In this document: piece by piece, positions 1 through 9,431 of the stretch
How positions within the stretch are numbered: position 1 is the first letter of the stretch
Layout of the letters: each line of letters starts with the position of its first letter
Assembly: GCF_012676905.1 (NCBI RefSeq)
Contig: NZ_CP051428.1
Coordinates: 1,293,001-1,357,000, forward strand
DNA: 64,000 nucleotides
Direction: 5' to 3'
Source of the DNA: Paenibacillus albicereus
Lineage (GTDB): Bacteria > Bacillota > Bacilli > Paenibacillales > Paenibacillaceae
Notes under the pieces: generated by a model
What the model was told of the DNA's origin: nothing
Seen by the model: the letters and a program-made list of their open reading frames with translations, nothing else
The model's database searches: none
Translations under genes and position numbers: made by a program

Positions 1-16
1 AAGGAGCGACCGATCA

Positions 17-2359
17 ATGAGCAACGATCAGCAAGCGGCCATGAGGAGGCTTGATCCCTCGTCCCGGGACAGCCTGTGGTACCGCTCTCCGGCGGAAGCG
101 TGGACGGAGGCGCTGCCGATCGGCAGCGGCAAGCTGGGCGCGATGGTGTTCGGCCGGCTCGGCCAGGAGCGGATTCAGCTGAACGAGGATTCGCTCTGGT
201 ACGGCGGGCCGGGGATGAACGTCAGCCCCGACGCGGCGCGCGAGCTGCCGCGCATCCGGGAGCTGCTGCTCGCCGGCGAGCCGGAGCAGGCCGAGGAGCT
301 GGCGATGGACGCGATGATGCTGCAGTCCGGCCATATCGCGCCGTACCAGACGCTCGGCGAGCTGCTGCTGCGCCTGCCGGGCGAGACGGCCGAGGCGGAC
401 GGCTACATCCGCGAGCTGCGGCTGGAGGACGGACGGGCCGAGACGCGCTGGACGTCCGGCGGAGCGCTGCATGTCCGCACCGTCTTCGCCAGCGAGCCGC
501 ATGGCGTCATCGCGGTCCGCTTGGAAAGCGGCGTGCCGGGCGGGCTGACCCTGCGCGCGGGAATGACGCGCCGGCCGTTCGAGGGGCGGCTGCAGCAGCT
601 TGAGGACGGCGTCGCGATGACCGGCCAATGCGGTCCGGACGGCGTCTCTTATGCCGCCGTGCTGCGGGCGTCAGCCGAGGGAGGCTCCTGCCGCGTGCTC
701 GGCGACGTCATTGCGGTCGACGGCGCGGACGCGGCGACGCTGTATGTGGCGGCGGCGACGACGTTCCGCTGCGGCGATCCGCTGCAGGCGAGCCTGGATG
801 CCGCTCGGGCGGCGCTCGCCGACGGCTATGCCGAGGTGCTGCGCCGCCACCGGCAAGCCCATGGCGCGCTGTACGGGCGCGTCGGGCTGCAGCTCGGACC
901 GGAGCCGGACTCCAGCTCGGCGGCATCGCCCGGCGCGGCCGCTGCCGAGCTGGAGCGGCTGCCGACGGACGAGCGGCTGCGGCGGCTGCGCGAGGGCGGG
1001 GAGGACCTCGGGCTGGAGCGGCTCTTTTTCCTGTACGGACGCTACCTGCTCCTCTCCAGCTCGCGCCCCGGCTCGCTGCCGGCGAACCTGCAGGGCGTCT
1101 GGAACGAAAGCTTCACGCCGCCGTGGGAGGCGGACTACCATCTCAACATCAACCTGCAGATGAACTATTGGCCGGCGGAGTCCTGCCATCTGGCGGAGAC
1201 GCATGAGCCGCTGTTCGACCTGCTCGACCGGCTGCGCGAGAACGGAGCCCGCACGGCCCGCGAGATGTACGGGGCGGAAGGCTTCGTCGCCCATCACGCG
1301 ACGAATCTGTGGGCGGACACCGGCATCGTCGGCGTCTGGGTGCCGGGCGTCATCTGGCCGATGGGAGGCGCCTGGCTGGCGCTCCATGCCTGGGAGCACT
1401 ACCGCTACGGCCTGGACGAGGCGTTCCTGCGGGAGCGGGCTTACCCGGTCCTGCGCGACGCCGCCCGCTTCTTCCTGGACGCGCTCATCGAGGACGGCCG
1501 GGGGCGTCTCGTCACGGGACCGTCCGTCTCCCCGGAAAATACGTACGAGCTGCCGAGCGGAAACCGCGGCAGCCTATGCGTCGGGCCGTCGATGGACTCG
1601 CAAATCCTCCATCAGCTGCTGGGCGCCTGCATCGAGGCGGCGGAGCGGCTCGGCGTCGATGCCGGGCTGGCGGCCCGGTTCGCGGAAATCCGCTCGCGGC
1701 TGCCGCAGCCGGAGATCGGCCGCGCGGGACAGCTGCTGGAATGGTCGGAGGAGTACGGCGAGCCGGAGCCGGGCCATCGCCATATCTCCCATCTGTACGC
1801 GCTGCATCCGGGCGAGCAGATCACGCCGGAGGAGACGCCGGAGCTGGCGGCCGCGGCGCGGACGACGCTGGAGGGCCGGCTGCGCCACGGCGGCGGGCAT
1901 ACCGGCTGGAGCCGGGCCTGGATCAATCTGTTCTACGCCCGCCTGGCGGACGGCGAGGAGGCGCGCCGCCACTACCTGGAGCTGCTGCGGCATGCGGTGC
2001 ATCCGAATCTGTTCGGCGACCATCCGCCGTTCCAGATCGACGCCAACTTCGGCGGCACGGCGGCGGTCGCCGAGATGCTGCTGCAATCGCACGGCGGCAC
2101 GCTGAAGCTGCTGCCGGCGCTGCCGCAGGGATGGTCCGAGGGCCGGGCAAGCGGCCTGCGGGCGCGCGGCGGCGTGGAGTGCGACTTCGTCTGGAGCGAG
2201 GGCGCGCTGACGGAAGCGACGCTCCGCTGCGGCCCGGGAGGCGTCGTGCGCGTGCGGGGACCGGAGGGATGGACGATCGCAGGCGGAGCGAGCCGCTGGG
2301 CGGGCGGCATCCACGAGATCGAGGCGGCTCCCGGAGCGGCGATCCGCATCCGCGCGTAG
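17..2359 (+). CDS. GH95 family alpha-L-fucosidase
   Basis: A 780-residue protein that would hydrolyse alpha-L-fucosyl linkages. The family hallmark motifs are present: [15 protein letters not shown] near residues 376-390 and [14 protein letters not shown] near 675-688, within an (alpha/alpha)6 catalytic region. The length matches the family. No signal peptide is visible, so it should act in the cytoplasm on imported oligosaccharides. The start is supported by AAGGAG ten bases upstream. The same 16-base leader (AAGGAGCGACCGATCA) precedes the second permease gene at 20067. The gene is probably the last of a sugar-utilisation operon entering from the left. Family assignment is confident; the exact substrate is not known. 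Confidence 0.9.
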   Translation: MSNDQQAAMRRLDPSSRDSLWYRSPAEAWTEALPIGSGKLGAMVFGRLGQERIQLNEDSLWYGGPGMNVSPDAARELPRIRELLLAGEPEQAEELAMDAMMLQSGHIAPYQTLGELLLRLPGETAEADGYIRELRLEDGRAETRWTSGGALHVRTVFASEPHGVIAVRLESGVPGGLTLRAGMTRRPFEGRLQQLEDGVAMTGQCGPDGVSYAAVLRASAEGGSCRVLGDVIAVDGADAATLYVAAATTFRCGDPLQASLDAARAALADGYAEVLRRHRQAHGALYGRVGLQLGPEPDSSSAASPGAAAAELERLPTDERLRRLREGGEDLGLERLFFLYGRYLLLSSSRPGSLPANLQGVWNESFTPPWEADYHLNINLQMNYWPAESCHLAETHEPLFDLLDRLRENGARTAREMYGAEGFVAHHATNLWADTGIVGVWVPGVIWPMGGAWLALHAWEHYRYGLDEAFLRERAYPVLRDAARFFLDALIEDGRGRLVTGPSVSPENTYELPSGNRGSLCVGPSMDSQILHQLLGACIEAAERLGVDAGLAARFAEIRSRLPQPEIGRAGQLLEWSEEYGEPEPGHRHISHLYALHPGEQITPEETPELAAAARTTLEGRLRHGGGHTGWSRAWINLFYARLADGEEARRHYLELLRHAVHPNLFGDHPPFQIDANFGGTAAVAEMLLQSHGGTLKLLPALPQGWSEGRASGLRARGGVECDFVWSEGALTEATLRCGPGGVVRVRGPEGWTIAGGASRWAGGIHEIEAAPGAAIRIRA

Positions 2360-2410
2360 GCGGGCGGCGTCCGAGGGCGATCCGCCGGGGAACCGGGCCG
2401 CCAAGCGGAC

Positions 2411-2467
2411 AAGGGGCAGCTCCTGCAGGGCCGGTCGATGCGGCCTGGCAGGAGCTGCCCCTTTTTT
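2411..2467 (+). terminator. Intrinsic terminator after the fucosidase
   Basis: A perfect 15-bp stem (arms 2412-2426 and 2448-2462) is followed by a T run at 2462-2467. It ends the rightward fucosidase transcript and lies just beyond the end of the converging gerAC gene. It is the only feature seen in the 150-base gap. Confidence 0.9.
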
Positions 2468-2509
2468 GTGCGCCGATCTTCTCCGGGGCGCCGCGCCATC
2501 GCCGCCCGG

Positions 2510-3625
2510 CTAGGTCCGGAGGAATTCAAGCCCCGTATTGCGCAGGACGATGTGGAACGTGCAGCGGATGTCGGCCTGCCGGTACAGCTCGGGCCAGTCC
2601 TCCGGGCGGACGCGGTCGCGGAACCGGTTGCCGAAGCCGAAAATGTCCGCGCCCGCCTGCTGCGTCTTCTCCATCAAGCTCCGCGCCAGCCCCTCCAGCA
2701 GCAGCACCAGCTCCTCCTTGATCCTCTCCTCGCTGCGATGCTTGAAATGGGACTTGTCCAGCAAGGTGACCGACAGGCTGATCTCTACGTCGATGCGCGG
2801 CTTCTCGCTGTCCAAGCGGCTGCGGATGCGGGTTCGGTTATGGACGATGTTGAGATCGGAGCGGCTCATGAGCACGATCTCCGAATCGCTCAGCCGCTTG
2901 GCGATCATCTCGTACAGCAGCGACTCGTCCATCGTCAGCCTGCCGCCCATCTTCTCCCCATGGAAAAAGGCGTTGCCCACCTGGATGAAATCCTTCTTCT
3001 CCTGGCGCAGCACGGGAATGAGGTTGGCATGCATCGGGTCGTGCAGCTTGGCGTACACCTCCCAAAGCATCGTCTTGTTCTTGCGGGGGATGCCGCCGGC
3101 GTAGGGCTCGAAGTAGATTTTGGTGTAGATGCCCGGCAGCTCGCCCGCCGGATTCGGGCTTTCGAAGATGCTCTTCATGTCGCCCTGCACGATCGCGATG
3201 ACCGCATCGAGCGGAACCGACCGCTCCCGCACCGCGAACTCCAGGTAAGGCAGCAGCCCGGCGCGCGCGCTCTGCTCGTCGAGGAACATCGCCCGCGTCG
3301 AGGAGACGTCGACCGCCTTGGGCAGCTTGTACTGCACCTTGTTGACCGCGTCCATGACGGTTGAGCCCTGCTGGCTGACCGAGAAGAAGGAGTTCTTGTG
3401 GTTGCCGTCCGAGGAGCTGGTCACCGGGATGCGGAACCAGACGTCGAGGCTGTTGGGGGACTTGAGATCAAGCCCCATCGCGCCGACGAGGAACCGGTTG
3501 TCCACATCCTTGGAATCCCAGCAGCCGCCTGCGACGAGCAGCGCGAGCAGGGCGGCGAGACACCCGGCCTGCCTGAGCCGAGCCGGCGCTCTCCGGCTTG
3601 TCGAGCTTCGTTCGGCCTGCCTCAT
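2510..3625 (-). CDS. gerAC: Ger(x)C-type spore germination lipoprotein
   Basis: This 371-residue protein is the C subunit of a GerA-type nutrient germinant receptor, anchored in the spore inner membrane as a lipoprotein. It begins with a basic N-terminus and a hydrophobic stretch ending in the lipobox VAGGC (Cys35), followed by WDSKDVDNRF, typical of the family. The open frame runs further upstream, but the ATG at 3625 is chosen because it has GGAGG just upstream and overlaps the gerAB stop by four bases (ATGA). It is the third gene of a translationally coupled gerAA-AB-AC operon. The germinant cannot be told from sequence. Confidence 0.92.
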   Translation of the reverse strand: MRQAERSSTSRRAPARLRQAGCLAALLALLVAGGCWDSKDVDNRFLVGAMGLDLKSPNSLDVWFRIPVTSSSDGNHKNSFFSVSQQGSTVMDAVNKVQYKLPKAVDVSSTRAMFLDEQSARAGLLPYLEFAVRERSVPLDAVIAIVQGDMKSIFESPNPAGELPGIYTKIYFEPYAGGIPRKNKTMLWEVYAKLHDPMHANLIPVLRQEKKDFIQVGNAFFHGEKMGGRLTMDESLLYEMIAKRLSDSEIVLMSRSDLNIVHNRTRIRSRLDSEKPRIDVEISLSVTLLDKSHFKHRSEERIKEELVLLLEGLARSLMEKTQQAGADIFGFGNRFRDRVRPEDWPELYRQADIRCTFHIVLRNTGLEFLRT

Positions 3626-4719
3626 GCCGCATCCTCCTTTGCCCGCTTGCTCCGCTGGACGATGAGCAGCAGCAGCGGAAACGCGAACAGCGCGTAGAGC
3701 CGCAGCGCGATGCAGTGGAACACCCAGCTCTCGACGTCCCTCCATTCCGGGATCAGCGTCGACAGCGCGAATACCGCGAGCGCGCCCCCGAGGATGAGCT
3801 TGTCCGCGGGCAGCCGCGGCCACAGCCCGCTGGCCATGCTGCCGATGGCCCGCAGCTTGAGCGCGAGGACGATCATGACGCTGAGCATGGTGGCGGACAG
3901 GAAGATGGCGGTCAGGTTCTCGAATACGATCCAGTACTGGTAGACGGAATCCATCTTGGTCACGAACGGAAACGTCAGGCGGGAGCCGAGCTCACGGCCG
4001 AACGTCAGCACGGGCAAGTAGACGAACGCGAGCACGAGCAGCGTGCCGGTTCCGAGCGACAGCAGATAGCCCTTGCGGAACTTGCGGCTGCTGCCGCTGT
4101 CGAAGCTGCCGCATAGCGCGACGAAGGTGAAGCCCATCCATAAAAAGGAGCCCCCGAAGAAGCCGCCGCTCAGCAGAAGGGCCGGGTCCGGCCTAAGCCA
4201 AGGGCCGCCGTAGTAGAGATGCGTGTTGATGAGCCCGACGAGCATCAAGAACAGCAGGATGAGGAAGGCCATCAGGAACAACGCTCTCGCCGCCCGGAAG
4301 ATCGGAGGCAGGCCGGCCGCGGCCAGCAGCGCCGCCGGCGCGATCATGCCGTCGAGAAAGGCGATCGGCGTCGTCGGCAGCAGCGTCATCGACACGAGCT
4401 CGGAGAACGAGCGCAGCATGACGACGATCGCTCCGATCGCGAACAGCATCACGGGCAGCATGGCCAGCGAGGCGGCCGCCGGTCCGAGCAGCCCGCGCGT
4501 GTAGGGCACGAGCGGCTGGCCGCCGAGACGGCCGAGCACGCGGGCGTAGAGCAGGCAGCTGGCGGCGGAGGCGCCCGCCCAGAGGAGGATCGGCATCCAG
4601 AGCGACCCGCTCGTGCTGTTGATGACGAGGCTCGGATACAGGAAACCTCCCGTCGCGCCGAAGTAGAGGGCGAACAGGCAGAAATAGGCGTACGTCGAAA
4701 GGCGGGGCTGGGGCGTCAT
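3622..4719 (-). CDS. gerAB: GerAB-type spore germination permease subunit
   Basis: A 365-residue multi-pass membrane protein with about ten hydrophobic segments, of the spore germination branch of the amino acid/polyamine/organocation permeases. As the B subunit it is expected to bind the germinant. The ATG at 4719 overlaps the gerAA stop by four bases and gives a protein of normal family length (N-terminus MTPQPRLSTYAYF). The long upstream open frame is the shadow of gerAA. Its own stop overlaps the gerAC start by four bases. Confidence 0.92.
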   Translation of the reverse strand: MTPQPRLSTYAYFCLFALYFGATGGFLYPSLVINSTSGSLWMPILLWAGASAASCLLYARVLGRLGGQPLVPYTRGLLGPAAASLAMLPVMLFAIGAIVVMLRSFSELVSMTLLPTTPIAFLDGMIAPAALLAAAGLPPIFRAARALFLMAFLILLFLMLVGLINTHLYYGGPWLRPDPALLLSGGFFGGSFLWMGFTFVALCGSFDSGSSRKFRKGYLLSLGTGTLLVLAFVYLPVLTFGRELGSRLTFPFVTKMDSVYQYWIVFENLTAIFLSATMLSVMIVLALKLRAIGSMASGLWPRLPADKLILGGALAVFALSTLIPEWRDVESWVFHCIALRLYALFAFPLLLLIVQRSKRAKEDAA

Positions 4720-6083
4720 GCTCCACCGCCTTTCTTTTGCAGCAGCGGAGTCAGATAGGGGGTGCCGAACGACTCCAGGCTGCTCAGGTAAAAGACGAGG
4801 CAGGCGAGGCAGAACACGATGCCGAGCAGCCCGGCCACGGCGGCGCCGATGCAGGCGAAGTACTTGAGGATGCGCTGCACGAGCCCCATCTGGTAGTCGA
4901 TGACGATGAAGTTCGTGATGGCCGTCGCCGCGACGATGATGACGAGCAGGTTGCTCACGATGCTGGCCTGGATGATCGCCTGGCCGAGCACGACGCCGCC
5001 GACCATCGTGACGGTCGCGCTGATCGCGTTGGGCAGCCGCGTGCCCGCCTCGGTGATGAAGTCGATGATGATGAGCATGAGCATCGTCTCGACGAACACG
5101 GGATACGGGACGCCCTCCCGGCTCGCCGCCGCGGCGAGGCTGATCTCCAGCCGGTTGACGTCGACGTTGATGGAGGTCAGGGCGATGTACAAGGCCGGCA
5201 GCGTGAGATTGCAGAGCATGGCCAGGAAGCGCAGCGCGTTGAGAAAGACGGAGACGAACGGATTGACGTACCGGTCCTCCGGCGAATGCCAGAAATCCGT
5301 ATAGACGGCGGGAAGCAGCAAGGCGAACGGAGTGCCGTCGAGCAGGATGGCGAGCTTGCCCTGAAGCAGGTCGATGCTGACGCGGTCGGGCCGCTCGGTG
5401 AGGATGGCCTTGGGGAACAGCCGCGCCCAGCGCTTCGTGTCGAGCAGCCGGAGCAGCTCGCCGGTATCCTGCACGCCCTCCACCTTCAAGGCGCCCAGCG
5501 CGTCCTGGATGCGCCGCAGGCAGTCCGGGTCGGCCTTGTCCGCGAGGTGCAGAACCGCGCATTTCGTGCGGGTCACGCCGCCGATCTCGATCGTCCAGCT
5601 CTTGAGCTTCGAGCTGCGGATGCGCTGGCGGACGATCGCCGTATTGAGATCCAGATTTTCGTTGAAGGCGTACAGCGGCCCTTGCAGCACGTTCTCGGTG
5701 AACGGGGAGCCGAGGCTGCGCTGCTGCACCTCATGCAGGTTGAGCACGAGCCCGCGCGAGGAGCCTTGCAGGCAGAGGATCGCCATGCCGAGGCAGACGG
5801 CATGCTCGGCGCTGTCGTAGTCGGCCTCCTCGATCGCGGAGCCCTCGTACTGGCTGAGCCGCGATTCCAGCGTCCCCGCCTCCTCGGAGACGACGAAGCG
5901 GAGCTTGTCAGGCGAGGCGAGCGTGGTCAGGTAGCAAAGGCTCACCTCGCGTCCGCCGTCCTCGCCGATCTTGACGCAGATGTAGTCCTCGCAGCCGGCG
6001 AACAGGCGGCACAGCTCCTCCGAGAGGGAGCGCTCCGGCTCGTCGACGGTCCAGGTATGAAGGCTGGCGAGCAGAGCCGGCAT
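4716..6083 (-). CDS. gerAA: GerAA-type spore germination receptor subunit
   Basis: This is the A subunit of a GerA germinant receptor, 455 residues. A soluble N-terminal half carries family motifs such as KLAILLDGTPFALLLP, and the C-terminal half has several membrane segments (for example near 290-315 and 350-430). The ATG at 6083 has GGGAGG at good spacing. It is the first gene of the operon and starts 36 bases after the end of the araC-type gene on the same strand, so either read-through or a forespore promoter inside the araC tail could drive it. I could not identify a convincing sigma-G promoter. Confidence 0.92.
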   Translation of the reverse strand: MPALLASLHTWTVDEPERSLSEELCRLFAGCEDYICVKIGEDGGREVSLCYLTTLASPDKLRFVVSEEAGTLESRLSQYEGSAIEEADYDSAEHAVCLGMAILCLQGSSRGLVLNLHEVQQRSLGSPFTENVLQGPLYAFNENLDLNTAIVRQRIRSSKLKSWTIEIGGVTRTKCAVLHLADKADPDCLRRIQDALGALKVEGVQDTGELLRLLDTKRWARLFPKAILTERPDRVSIDLLQGKLAILLDGTPFALLLPAVYTDFWHSPEDRYVNPFVSVFLNALRFLAMLCNLTLPALYIALTSINVDVNRLEISLAAAASREGVPYPVFVETMLMLIIIDFITEAGTRLPNAISATVTMVGGVVLGQAIIQASIVSNLLVIIVAATAITNFIVIDYQMGLVQRILKYFACIGAAVAGLLGIVFCLACLVFYLSSLESFGTPYLTPLLQKKGGGA

Positions 6084-6119
6084 GGCAAAGCCTCCCTTGG
6101 CAGAATGTGCTAACGGAGG

Positions 6120-7130
6120 TTATTCTGCGCGTTCGCCGCCGGAACTATGCAGCTGCCGCCGGCGGTAGGCCGACGGGGAGAGGCCCGTCCAGCGCTTGAA
6201 CTGGCGGCTGAAGTGGGCGATGTCGCGATAGCCGAGCACCCCGGAGATCATCTGGATCGAATGCTTGGAGTCCGACAGCAGCTGCTTGGACTCGTGCAGC
6301 ACGAGCGAGGACCAGTACGCCCGCGGCGACTGTCCGTACACCTCGCGGAATACCCGGCCGCAATGGGAGACGCTGATGCCGAGCTCGGCGGCGATCCGGC
6401 GCAGACCGCCCTGGCCGTCGGCATCGTCGCCCTCCTCCTCTCCTCGGCCGTCCGTGGCCGCGCTCGCGCCGGCCGCCCCCGGCCCGCGGGCATGGCGGAA
6501 GTTCAGGCTGGCCGCGCCCTGCAGCCGGGCGGCGATCTCCTGCGCCAGCTCCTCCTTGGCATACGAGGAGCGGGGAAGCTGCAGCAGCGATTCCGCCGTG
6601 ATCGCGTCCCAGAGCATCGCGAACAGCTCGAACGCGGCCGCCTGCAGCCGCATCCGCGCGGCGACGGAGCCGGGGCCGTGGCCGGCTCCGGCCACGGCGC
6701 TCTGGGCGGGCTCCAGCATCTTGCGCAGCACCGGGCTCGCCTTGCGCGCGAGCTCGCTGTCGGCGCGGAACAGCGTCTGGTCGAGCCGTCCGAGCAGCGG
6801 CAGGAACAGCCGGTCGTCGAGATCGAAGTGCAGGCAGAAGTAGTCGAACGGCCGGCCGTCGCCGCTGCGGCTGCTGTGCCGCTCGCCCGGACGGATGAGC
6901 AGCAGGTCGCCGGGCGACTGGACGAGCTCGCGTCCGCCGACCGTCATGATCTGGCTGCCCGCGAGCAGGAAGTTGATCTCGTACTGGGGATGCTGATGCG
7001 AAGGATAGGACCAGTCCCCGCGCACCTCCCGCCGGTGGATGCCGAACAGGTTCAGCGTCGTCTTCACATCCGCGAACATCGTCTCCGACAAGACGGACCC
7101 GCCTTCGGGAGCCGGAACGGCCTCGGCCAT
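6120..7130 (-). CDS. AraC-family transcriptional regulator
   Basis: A 336-residue regulator with an N-terminal cupin-like sensor (HQHPQYEINFLL near residue 46, then PGDLLLIRPGERH) and a C-terminal double helix-turn-helix (ISVSHCGRVFREVYGQSPRAY, then IAHFSRQFKRWTGLSP). A low-complexity acidic linker (EEEGDD) joins the halves. It is divergent from the GH52 gene across 147 bases that hold both a minus-strand promoter and a CcpA-like site, so it most likely controls the xylan locus. The inducer is probably a xylo-oligosaccharide or aldouronate, which is inference. Confidence 0.85.
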   Translation of the reverse strand: MAEAVPAPEGGSVLSETMFADVKTTLNLFGIHRREVRGDWSYPSHQHPQYEINFLLAGSQIMTVGGRELVQSPGDLLLIRPGERHSSRSGDGRPFDYFCLHFDLDDRLFLPLLGRLDQTLFRADSELARKASPVLRKMLEPAQSAVAGAGHGPGSVAARMRLQAAAFELFAMLWDAITAESLLQLPRSSYAKEELAQEIAARLQGAASLNFRHARGPGAAGASAATDGRGEEEGDDADGQGGLRRIAAELGISVSHCGRVFREVYGQSPRAYWSSLVLHESKQLLSDSKHSIQMISGVLGYRDIAHFSRQFKRWTGLSPSAYRRRQLHSSGGERAE

Positions 7131-7165
7131 GCGCCTTCATTCCTTTCGACGAGCCCTTTTTTTCC

Positions 7166-7194
7166 AGTATAAGGCTTAGCCTGATTTGGGTAAA
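7166..7194 (-). promoter_or_regulatory. Sigma-A type promoter of the araC-type regulator
   Basis: On the minus strand TTTACC (7189-7194) and TATACT (7166-7171) are separated by exactly 17 bases. They lie 36 bases upstream of the regulator start. Good match to the sigma-A consensus. Confidence 0.6.
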
Positions 7195-7245
7195 TAGTCG
7201 CCGGATTTGACCATTTCCGCCCTCTGGATGCCGTGTTAGGATAAA

Positions 7246-7259
7246 CGTAATCGCTTTCA
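7246..7259 (+). promoter_or_regulatory. cre site (CcpA catabolite repression) before the GH52 gene
   Basis: The sequence CGTAATCGCTTTCA matches the cre consensus TGWAANCGNTNWCA at 13 of 14 positions. It ends 18 bases before the TTG start of the beta-xylosidase gene, just downstream of a possible extended -10 (TG-T-TAGGAT, 7234-7242). CcpA bound here would block initiation when preferred sugars are present. The promoter part is weak. Confidence 0.65.
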
Positions 7260-7277
7260 TGGAAGGGGCTGTCCCGC

Positions 7278-9431
7278 TTGTCCGACAACCGGTTCTACAA
7301 CGCTCACCACGCTCCGATCGGAGCTTTCGCCAGCTTCACGCTCGGCTATCCCGGCGCCAAAGGCGGGCTCGGCCTCGAGCTCGGCAAGCCGGCCGACCAG
7401 AACGTCTACATCGGCCTCCAGTCGCGCGACGGCTCGCGCTACGAGGCGCTGCCGTTCTTCGGCGAGCTGGGCGACGAGGCGGCGCGCTACGACGTCGAGA
7501 AAAAAGGCGCGGGAGGCCCGTCCTTGCTGCAGCCGTTCGACTTCGCCGCCATCCGCCGCAGCCTGGAGGCAGGCGAGGACGTCTGGGAAGCGGGCGACCT
7601 GACGTTCCGCATCCTCTCGCCGGTCCGTCCGGTGCCGGACCCGGCGGCGGCCTCGGAGGAGGAGCTGAAGGCCGCGCTCGTGCCGGCCGTATTCGCCGAG
7701 CTGACGGTGGACAATACGGCGGGCGTCGCGGCGCGCCGGGCGTTTTTCGGCTATGAGGGCAACGATCCGTACAGCGCGATGCGTCCGCTGGGGGGAGACG
7801 GCTTCTGCGGCGTCGGCCAGGGACGGATCACGGCGATCGCCGCTCCGCGCGCCCCGGGCGTGAGGACGGGCTTCGGCTTCTCGATGGAGAGCATCCTGAC
7901 CGCCCGCCACGAGCAGCATCTGACGTTCGGGCTCGGCGGCACGGGCGCGCTGCTGCTCGACACGCCGGCGGGCGAGCGGCGCACGTTCCGCTTCGCGGTC
8001 TGCTTCTACCGGGGCGGCATCGCGACGGCCGGACTGGACGCATCTTATCTGTACACGCGCTGGTTCGGCCGCATCGAGGACGTCGCGGCCTACGCGCTGG
8101 AGCGCTTCGACGAGCTGGCGGACGACTGCCGCGCGGCGGAGGGCCGTTGGAGCGGCGGCCGCCTGTCGGCGGATCAGCGGTTCATGCTGAACCATGCGAT
8201 CCACAGCTATTACGGCAGCACGCAGCTGCTGGAGGCGGACGGCGAGCCGCTATGGGTCGTCAACGAGGGCGAGTATCGGATGATGAACACGCTCGACCTG
8301 ACGGCGGACCAGCTGTTCTTCGAGCTGGAGCTGAATCCGTGGACGGTGCGCAACGAGCTCGACTGGTTCGTCAAGCGCTACAGCTATTCCGATACGCTGC
8401 GCTTCCCCGGCGACGCTGAGGAGCATCCCGGGGGCATCGCCTTCACCCATGACATGGGCGTCGCCAACGTGTTCTCGCCGCCGGGCCGCTCGGCATACGA
8501 GCTGGCGGGCATCGACGGCTGCTTCTCGTACATGAGCCACGAGGAGCTCGTCAACTGGCTCTGCTGCGCCCTCGTCTACCTGGAGCAGACGGGCGACCGC
8601 GAATTCCTGGAGCGCGCGCTGCCGGTGCTGCAGGACGGACTCGACAGCATGCTGCGCCGCGACCATCCGGACCCGGCGCTGCGGAACGGCCTGATGGGCC
8701 TGGACAGCTCGCGCACGGACGGCGGAGCGGAGATCACGACGTACGACAGCCTCGACGTGTCGCTCGGCCAGTCCCGCAACAACATCTACATGGCGGGCAA
8801 ATGCTGGGCGGTCTACGTCGCGCTCGAGAAGCGCTTCGCCGCCGAAGGGCTCGCCGGCCTCGCTGCCGAGGCGGGCGTTCAGGCCGACCGCGCGGCGGCG
8901 ACGATCGCGGCGCAGCTGAACGATCGCGGCTACATTCCGGCCGTGATCGGCGAGAACAACGATTCGCGCATCATTCCGGCGATCGAAGGGCTCGTGTTCC
9001 CGTATTTCACCGGAGCGATGGACGCGCTTGATCCGGACGGCCGCTTCTCCGGCTACCTCGCGGCGCTCCGGACGCATCTGGCGACGGTGCTGCAGGAAGG
9101 GGACTGCCTGTTCCCGGACGGCGGCTGGAAGCTGTCGTCGACGAGCGACAACTCCTGGCTGAGCAAAATCTACCTCTGCCAGTTCATCGCCCGCGAGATT
9201 CTCGGTCTCCCGTGGGCGGAGCAAGGGGCGGCGGCCGACGCGGCCCATGCCGCCTGGCTCAAGCATACGGAGCTGTCGTACTGGGCGTGGAGCGACCAGA
9301 TCCTCGCCGGCGAGATCATCGGCAGCAAGTATTATCCGCGCGGCGTGACCGCGATCCTATGGCTGCGCGAGGGCGAGAGCCGCGCGCGCGCGGCGGAAGG
9401 AGGCGAGCGCGATGCGGCACGCGCAGGCTGA
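7278..9431 (+). CDS. GH52 beta-xylosidase (intracellular)
   Basis: This 717-residue protein aligns by eye along its whole length with Geobacillus XynB2-type GH52 beta-xylosidases. It removes xylose from the non-reducing ends of xylo-oligosaccharides with retention. The expected nucleophile is Glu330 in [11 protein letters not shown] and the expected acid/base is Asp490 in ITTYDSLD, spaced 160 residues apart as in the characterised enzyme (E335/D495). There is no signal peptide. The start is TTG with GGAAGGGG at 7260-7267. It overlaps the GH67 gene by 20 bases, showing tight coupling. Confidence 0.95.
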   Translation: MSDNRFYNAHHAPIGAFASFTLGYPGAKGGLGLELGKPADQNVYIGLQSRDGSRYEALPFFGELGDEAARYDVEKKGAGGPSLLQPFDFAAIRRSLEAGEDVWEAGDLTFRILSPVRPVPDPAAASEEELKAALVPAVFAELTVDNTAGVAARRAFFGYEGNDPYSAMRPLGGDGFCGVGQGRITAIAAPRAPGVRTGFGFSMESILTARHEQHLTFGLGGTGALLLDTPAGERRTFRFAVCFYRGGIATAGLDASYLYTRWFGRIEDVAAYALERFDELADDCRAAEGRWSGGRLSADQRFMLNHAIHSYYGSTQLLEADGEPLWVVNEGEYRMMNTLDLTADQLFFELELNPWTVRNELDWFVKRYSYSDTLRFPGDAEEHPGGIAFTHDMGVANVFSPPGRSAYELAGIDGCFSYMSHEELVNWLCCALVYLEQTGDREFLERALPVLQDGLDSMLRRDHPDPALRNGLMGLDSSRTDGGAEITTYDSLDVSLGQSRNNIYMAGKCWAVYVALEKRFAAEGLAGLAAEAGVQADRAAATIAAQLNDRGYIPAVIGENNDSRIIPAIEGLVFPYFTGAMDALDPDGRFSGYLAALRTHLATVLQEGDCLFPDGGWKLSSTSDNSWLSKIYLCQFIAREILGLPWAEQGAAADAAHAAWLKHTELSYWAWSDQILAGEIIGSKYYPRGVTAILWLREGESRARAAEGGERDAARAG

